Assembly: GCA_003157715.1 (NCBI GenBank)
Contig: PMKK01000097.1
Location: forward strand, 1 to 10,506
Length of the DNA stretch: 10,506 nt
From: Actinomycetota bacterium
GTDB taxonomy: Bacteria > Actinomycetota > Thermoleophilia > UBA2241
Direction of reading: 5' to 3'
In this document: one piece after another, positions 6,691 to 10,506 of the stretch
How the letters are laid out: the number at the start of each line of letters is the position of its first letter
Position numbering within the stretch: position 1 is the stretch's first letter
Notes under the pieces: generated by a model
The model's database searches: none
The model's input: only the letters and a program-made list of their open reading frames with translations
Told to the model about the DNA's origin: nothing
Translations under genes and position numbers: made by a program

Positions 6691-8040
6691 GTGAGAGTGC
6701 GCGCCGCCGCGTTCGTCTGTGCCGTCGTCTTCGCTTGCCTCCTGACCGCCTCGCACGGCGCCGCGCGCGCCGAAACACGCGCCTCTTCCCTGCCCCTCAC
6801 GACGGGCACGATCGAGCCGCCCGGCACCTGGACGCGACACGGCGTCGTTCTGACGCCGACCGAGTCGTGGGAAGTCAACGGCAGCGGCCACGGCGTCGCG
6901 GCCGAACCATCGGTCATCTACGACGGCGGCGTCTGGAAGATGTGGTACACGACGCGCTCGGGCATCGGCTACGCTACGGCATCGTCGCCGCTCGGGCCGT
7001 GGACCAAGCATTCCGGAGTCGTTGCCACCGGCAGCGAAGCGACCGTCATCAAGATCGGCTCCGTGTTCTACATGGTGTCCGTCGACCCGGCCGACTACCA
7101 GCGCTGCATCTCCTGCCGCACCTCGACGGACGGCGTTACATGGAGCGGCTTCGTCAGACTCTTCAACGCGGGGCCCGACCCGACCGACTGGGACTACCAG
7201 TGCGCCAACCCCTTCCCTTATCGGGCCCCCGACGGCACCTGGTACATGTTCTACGAGGGCTGGAGCAACGATGGCTCCAAAGCCGGCATCGGCCTCGCTA
7301 CCGCTCCCGCCATGACCGGTCCCTGGTCGAAGCCGATCGCCACTCCCGTCCTCGACTCCTTCTCCGGTGCCTTCATGGGATACCGGGGACCGTTCGTGGC
7401 CCGCATCGACGGCTGGTACTACCTGTGGTTCCACGGCGGCATCGGCACGGGTGACGACATCTACAGGGCGCGCAGCGCCGACCTCTACAACTGGACCTTC
7501 GACTCGGTCCGCCCGCTGCTGTCGAGGACCGGCAGCGACGAAGGCGAGGGTCTTACGGTCAGCCAGGTCGCCGATCCGTGCCTCACGACCGACGGCACCC
7601 AGTACGTGCTCTTCTACACCGCCGACACGAACTACGACTACACGCAGGGCGCCATGGTGATCAAGGTCGCCACCTCGCCGTTCACGAACGGCGTCAAGGT
7701 GATCGACGAACACTACGCCGCCATGCCGACGCTCGGCACGCCGACCTGCCCCAAGGCAGTGGCGCGCGGCCGGTGGTTCAAGGTGCGCGGCGAGCTGAAG
7801 CCGCGGTTCGCCGCCGGGGCCCGGACCGTCAAGGTGGCCGTCTACCGCTTTGCGGGCGCCAGGTGGAAACCGTGCGGCAGCTTCCGGGCGGTCAACGCGG
7901 ACCATGGTAGTCACACCAGGTACACCGCCAAGGTCAGGATCGCGAGAACGGGCAGGTATCGTTTCAGAGCGACCACGGCCGCGACAACGAGGTGGGCCGC
8001 GGCCAACAGCGGTTTCAGCAGGACACTGACGGTAAGGTAG
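6691..8040 (+). CDS. Secreted five-bladed beta-propeller (GH43/GH32/GH130-like fold) with C-terminal Ig-like domain
   Basis: A 449-residue exported protein. The start is GTG 6691, preceded by a purine-rich GAGAGGGG (6677-6684) at 6-nt spacing. The signal peptide MRVRAAAFVCAVVFACLLTA is probably cleaved after ARA (27). Five blade-like repeats follow at ~72-112, 116-160, 171-222, 231-275 and 294-338. Each has a Gly-aromatic strand (VWKMWYTT, VFYMVSV, TWYMFYEGW, WYYLWFHGG, QYVLFYTAD), a GIGYATA-like strand and a trailing Trp. This is the signature of the five-bladed glycosidase propellers. The acidic residues usual for GH43 are not where expected: blades 1 and 2 start EPSV and EATV, and blade 4 has RGPF where Glu-Gly-Pro is typical. 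Activity is therefore uncertain. Residues ~353-449 form an Arg/Lys-rich Ig-like domain (RWFKVRGELKPRF), of a kind repeated in actinobacterial surface proteins. It could be a polysaccharide-active enzyme or only a glycan-binding protein. Confidence 0.85.
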   Translation: MRVRAAAFVCAVVFACLLTASHGAARAETRASSLPLTTGTIEPPGTWTRHGVVLTPTESWEVNGSGHGVAAEPSVIYDGGVWKMWYTTRSGIGYATASSPLGPWTKHSGVVATGSEATVIKIGSVFYMVSVDPADYQRCISCRTSTDGVTWSGFVRLFNAGPDPTDWDYQCANPFPYRAPDGTWYMFYEGWSNDGSKAGIGLATAPAMTGPWSKPIATPVLDSFSGAFMGYRGPFVARIDGWYYLWFHGGIGTGDDIYRARSADLYNWTFDSVRPLLSRTGSDEGEGLTVSQVADPCLTTDGTQYVLFYTADTNYDYTQGAMVIKVATSPFTNGVKVIDEHYAAMPTLGTPTCPKAVARGRWFKVRGELKPRFAAGARTVKVAVYRFAGARWKPCGSFRAVNADHGSHTRYTAKVRIARTGRYRFRATTAATTRWAAANSGFSRTLTVR

Positions 8041-8105
8041 TCTTTCGGTCGAGGCGCCGACGTCACCCCTTTCCGACAGGCGCACGCAAGCGTCATAGCA
8101 ACCGC

Positions 8106-8112
8106 GAGGTGA
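8106..8112 (+). promoter_or_regulatory. Shine-Dalgarno deciding a TTG start
   Basis: GAGGTGA is a near-perfect anti-16S match 7 nt before TTG 8120. It supports a TTG start for the membrane-protein gene, which has no ATG or GTG before its first TM helix. The rest of the 79-nt gap (8041-8119) shows no clear promoter or terminator. Confidence 0.65.
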
Positions 8113-8119
8113 CCCGCCC

Positions 8120-8779
8120 TTGAGCGCCCTGCTCCTGCAGATCATCCCCGTGGCGATCGCCATCACGGTCAATCCCGTCCCGATCATCGCCGCGCTGATC
8201 ATGCCGGCCACGCGGTGGCCGGCCCGCAACGGCGTGACCTACGCCGCCGTCCTCGTGAGCGGCATGGCCATCTTCGGGACGCTCGTGCTGCTGCTGCTGC
8301 GCGGCGCGACGCTCACGCCTGGCGGCCGGGTCGATCTCGTGATCCGCGTCGTGTGGCTGGCTGTGGGTCTCGGCTTCCTCGCGGTGTGCGCCGTGATGGT
8401 GGTCCGCAAACCGTCGCCGGCGCAGCGGGATCGCGAGCCCCGCTGGATGCGGATGATCGCCAGCATGGGGCCAGCCGGCGCCGCCGCGGTCGGCGTCCTG
8501 CTGGTCAACTACGAGATGGAGACGCCCGCGCTGATGGACATCCTCGGCGCGGACGTGCCGCGCAACGTGGCGTTCGCCTCGCTCGCGCTGTTCATCGCGG
8601 TGGCCTGCTCGATCCCCGTCGTCCTGGTGGTGGTCTCGATCGTCGCGCGCGACCGAGCGGCAGTCCTCATGCGAACGGTCAAGACCTGGCTCACGCTGCA
8701 CGAGCGCCCCATCCTCATCTGCCTGTTCGCCGTGATCGGCACGCTCTACACGGTGAAGGGTTTGCTCGCCCTTGCCTGA
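8120..8779 (+). CDS. GAP/Sap-family (sulfolipid-1-addressing-like) integral membrane protein
   Basis: A 219-residue, very hydrophobic protein with about six TM helices. The first contains the characteristic NPVPIIAALI segment, followed by an ARNG loop and a Gly-rich second helix. A basic cytoplasmic loop (RKPSPAQRDREPRW) separates TM 3 from the second half, and the C-terminus ends with a TWLTLHERPILICLF-type helix. This layout matches the GAP/Sap family, whose mycobacterial members help export or localise surface glycolipids (Gap for glycopeptidolipids, Sap for sulfolipid-1). The broader LysE-like exporter fold is the main alternative. The family match is from remembered motif layout, not a search. 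In this organism it plausibly moves a lipid or small metabolite across the membrane. Translation starts at TTG 8120, and the hydrolase gene begins 22 nt after the stop, so the two are probably co-transcribed. Confidence 0.78.
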   Translation: MSALLLQIIPVAIAITVNPVPIIAALIMPATRWPARNGVTYAAVLVSGMAIFGTLVLLLLRGATLTPGGRVDLVIRVVWLAVGLGFLAVCAVMVVRKPSPAQRDREPRWMRMIASMGPAGAAAVGVLLVNYEMETPALMDILGADVPRNVAFASLALFIAVACSIPVVLVVVSIVARDRAAVLMRTVKTWLTLHERPILICLFAVIGTLYTVKGLLALA

Positions 8780-8801
8780 TGTCCACGCGTATCATGGCTC
8801 C

Positions 8802-9611
8802 ATGTCACGCGTGACCTTCCGCAACTCCCGCGGCCTGCGGCTCGTCGGCGACCTCATGCCGGCCGCCGATCGCGGCCCTGGCGATCGCGGCCCTGCCGGT
8901 CGTGCCTCCGCCGACCTCGCCGGCCGGCCGCTCGTCGTCATGGCGCACGGTTTCGCCAGTGACCGCCGGTCGCGCGGGCGGTTCCCGGCGATCGCGGCGG
9001 CACTGGCCGAGGCCGGCTACGCGTCGCTTGCCTTCGACTTCGGAGGCTGCGGCGAAAGCGACGACGACGTGCTCACCCTCGACCACCAGGTCGACGACCT
9101 GCACGCCGCGATCGCCTACGCGCGCACCCTCGACTACGAGCGGCTCGCGCTCCACGGCCACAGCCTGGGCGGCCGGGTCTGCCTGCAGGCCGCGCCGCCG
9201 CAGGCCGCGACGATCGCCACCACCGGCGCCCCCACCGGCCCCACGCGCTACGATTGGCACGACTACTTCACCGCCTCCCAGATGGATGAATTGAGCCGCA
9301 CCGGAAGAGTGACGATGCCGCAGGCCGGCGACCGCCCGCGCGCTCAGGTCGTAGCCGACTCCCGACTGCTGAACGAGCTTGTCATGTGCGATCAGGCGGC
9401 GCTGTTCGGCGCCGTGCGCTGTCCCGTGCTGCTGATCGACGGCGACGGAGACGAGCAGGAGCGGCAGTCCCTGGCGCATGCGCGCCAGGGACTGCCGCTC
9501 CTGCCTTCAGGCTCGCGCGTCGAGCTCATCGCCGGCTCGCCGCACAACCTTCAGGGCCACCTCGACCAGGCCATAGCGCTGCTGCTCGACTGGTTCGCCG
9601 AACACCTGTAG
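8802..9611 (+). CDS. Alpha/beta hydrolase (serine hydrolase, S33/S9-like)
   Basis: A 269-residue cytosolic protein with a complete alpha/beta-hydrolase core. It has the oxyanion-hole segment VVMAHGFAS (His49-Gly50), the FDFGGCGES strand-turn, the nucleophile elbow GHSLGG with Ser121, an acid in the DGDGDE loop (Asp217 most likely, Asp215 possible), and His248 in SPHNLQGH. The conserved TTGAPT and YDWHDYFT segments fit the family of small acyl-ester or peptide hydrolases often annotated as S33 or BAAT-like. The substrate is unknown. There is no signal peptide. ATG 8802 is chosen because the N-terminal sequence MSRVTFRNSRGLRLVGDL starts the first strand directly. The earlier in-frame TTG 8772 would overlap the upstream gene, and neither has a good Shine-Dalgarno. 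A Gly/Pro/Arg linker (residues ~23-37) comes from a 15-bp tandem repeat at 8868-8897. A perfect 23-bp inverted repeat lies at residues ~218-235, right after the acid loop. Confidence 0.9.
   Translation: MSRVTFRNSRGLRLVGDLMPAADRGPGDRGPAGRASADLAGRPLVVMAHGFASDRRSRGRFPAIAAALAEAGYASLAFDFGGCGESDDDVLTLDHQVDDLHAAIAYARTLDYERLALHGHSLGGRVCLQAAPPQAATIATTGAPTGPTRYDWHDYFTASQMDELSRTGRVTMPQAGDRPRAQVVADSRLLNELVMCDQAALFGAVRCPVLLIDGDGDEQERQSLAHARQGLPLLPSGSRVELIAGSPHNLQGHLDQAIALLLDWFAEHL
8868..8897 (+). repeat. 15-bp tandem duplication in the hydrolase N-terminus
   Basis: The units gatcgcggccctggc (8868-8882) and gatcgcggccctgcc (8883-8897) match at 14 of 15 positions and encode the DRGPG/DRGPA linker. The phase is kept, so the reading frame is intact. 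It lengthens a loop between the first two strands of the hydrolase and is probably neutral. Confidence 0.8.
9455..9504. repeat. Perfect 23-bp inverted repeat with 4-nt loop inside the hydrolase gene
   Basis: Arm 9455-9477 is the exact reverse complement of arm 9482-9504, separated by atgc (9478-9481). The whole element is coding (around QERQSLAHARQGLPLL) and the frame continues into conserved hydrolase sequence on both sides. In mRNA it would form a very stable GC-rich hairpin. There is no T-tract after it, so it is not a standard terminator. Confidence 0.95.
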
Positions 9612-9622
9612 GCAAAGTAGCC

Positions 9623-9665
9623 GGAGGGCGCCTCGCGCCGTACCCCGGCGAGCCTCGCGCCCCTC
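9623..9665. terminator. Possible bidirectional terminator between convergent genes
   Basis: Between the hydrolase stop (9611) and the permease stop (9699), gagggcgc (9625-9631 region) can pair with gcgcccctc (9657-9665) with one bulged C. An inner pairing of ctcgcgccg with cggcgag is also possible. Convergent genes make a shared terminator likely here. No T-tract exists on either strand and the stem is imperfect, so this is a weak call. Confidence 0.25.
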
Positions 9666-9698
9666 AGGTCGCGCGGCGGCGCGGCGAGCCCGCCCCTT

Positions 9699-10506
9699 TC
9701 AGGCGTCCGGCGTCTCGGCCGCCGGCCCCACCGCGAGCGCGGCGGCGCCCAGACCGTCAGGCGCGTCGTCGCCGTACTCGAAGCCGACCGCGGGCAGCTC
9801 GCGCCCCTTGTAGATCTTCTTGAAGATCAGGTACGCCGGCGGACCGGTAAGGGCCGCGACGGAGCCCCAGATGAAGTAGTTCCAGCCGTTGCCGAACGGC
9901 GACATGGCAAGCACGGCGACGGCGACCGGTACCACGCACATGGCGGCGAAGGCCTTGGTGCCCAGCTTGACCTTGAAGGGCCGCGGCAGATCGGGCTGTT
10001 TGACACGCAGGCGCACGGCCGAGATGTAGATCGTGATGTGGGCCAGCATCAGCAAGAAGACGTCGATCACGATCAGGGTCTTGAAGCCCCAGCGCACCAG
10101 AATGGCGTCGACTCCGGCCATCAGCAGGATCGCCAGCCACGGCGTGCCGTACCTGCTCTCCTTGCCGAGGAACTTGGGCATCAGCTTGTCTTTGGAGAGC
10201 ACATACGAGGGTCGCGCGCCGGCCGCCAGGAAGGCGATGAACAGCGCGAAGTTGCCGGCCAGCATGGCGGCGAAGAACAGGTGCCGCAGCGTCTGGCCGC
10301 CGACTTTGAGGCCCACGCCCATGAAGTCGTACTTGGCGCTCGTGCCCCAGTCGGCCCAGTGACCGACGGCGGCCATGCCGCCCATGGTCGACAGCACGTA
10401 GAAGGCCAGCACGATGGGCAGGGTGAACATGACCGCCCGCGGGATCACCCGCTGCGGGCTCTTGATCTCGCCGGCCATGGTCGACAGGCTCTCGAAGCCC
10501 GAGTAC
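9699..10506 (-). CDS. APC-family amino-acid permease (partial, N-terminal half beyond window)
   Basis: The C-terminal 269 residues of a cation-coupled or exchange amino-acid transporter. The first visible residues, YSGFESLSTMAGEIKSPQRV, are the hallmark segment around TM 6 of the APC superfamily (GFE, then GEIKxPxR). The remaining sequence gives about six membrane segments, including VMFTLPIVLAFYVLST, LFFAAMLAGNFALFIAFLA, PWLAILLMAGVDAILV, IDVFLLMLAHITIYISA, AAMCVVPVAVAVLAM and WNYFIWGSVAALTGPPAYLIF. Before the last pair sits LRVKQPDLPRPFKV, another typical APC loop. It ends in a ~40-residue hydrophilic, acidic cytoplasmic tail. The reading frame continues to the right edge, so the Met at 10478 is internal, not the start. 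Substrate specificity cannot be read from this half. It is convergent with the hydrolase gene. Confidence 0.95.
   Translation of the reverse strand, partial: YSGFESLSTMAGEIKSPQRVIPRAVMFTLPIVLAFYVLSTMGGMAAVGHWADWGTSAKYDFMGVGLKVGGQTLRHLFFAAMLAGNFALFIAFLAAGARPSYVLSKDKLMPKFLGKESRYGTPWLAILLMAGVDAILVRWGFKTLIVIDVFLLMLAHITIYISAVRLRVKQPDLPRPFKVKLGTKAFAAMCVVPVAVAVLAMSPFGNGWNYFIWGSVAALTGPPAYLIFKKIYKGRELPAVGFEYGDDAPDGLGAAALAVGPAAETPDA

Noticed and set aside
6409..8229. 606-residue open frame on the minus strand across three plus-strand genes
   Set aside because: It crosses gene boundaries of the plus-strand exported proteins and the membrane protein, and its translation is Arg/Gly/Ala/Val-rich with no domain.
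1..10506. CRISPR array, toxin-antitoxin pair or known defence system
   Set aside because: No spaced direct-repeat array, nuclease, helicase, reverse transcriptase or small paired genes are seen. All long genes have ordinary signalling, export or transport domains.

Overview
The window comes from a very GC-rich bacterial chromosome. Strong GC3 bias produces long shadow frames on both strands, and GTG and TTG starts are common. The multi-GAF diguanylate cyclases, the Sap/GAP-family membrane protein and the secreted proteins with basic C-terminal Ig-like domains suggest an Actinomycetota lineage, perhaps a Thermoleophilia-like one. That placement is inferred from protein style, not from a marker gene.

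Layout. (1) Positions 1-406, minus strand: the N-terminal part of a low-complexity protein that runs off the left edge. (2) Positions 407-744: a divergent intergenic region with a dyad beside the Shine-Dalgarno of the minus-strand gene, a 12-bp hairpin, a consensus TATAAT box, a tRNA-Glu(UUC) gene, three 19-bp tandem repeats and a 24-bp perfect palindrome. (3) Positions 745-5077, plus strand: two overlapping paralogous genes, each encoding GAF-GAF-GAF-GGDEF. Both appear catalytically intact. The first keeps the RxxD inhibitory site and the second has His where the Arg should be. Both GGDEF domains carry what looks like a duplicated helix after the GGEEF hairpin. (4) Positions 5164-8040, plus strand: two secreted proteins, one large beta-rich exoprotein and one five-bladed beta-propeller, each ending in a different Ig-like domain. 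(5) Positions 8120-9611, plus strand: a six-TM Sap/GAP-family protein and a cytosolic alpha/beta hydrolase. The hydrolase coding sequence contains a perfect 23-bp inverted repeat with a 4-nt loop. (6) Positions 9699-10506, minus strand: the C-terminal half of an APC-family amino-acid permease, cut by the right edge.

How the genes may work together. The two cyclases are almost certainly co-transcribed and probably integrate several GAF-sensed signals into c-di-GMP synthesis. The genes from 5164 to 9611 run in the same direction with gaps of 22-79 nt. They look like an envelope or exported-protein group, but a candidate promoter before 5164 separates them from the cyclases. Control of the exported proteins by c-di-GMP is therefore only a hypothesis. 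No CRISPR array, transposase, integrase or known defence system is visible.
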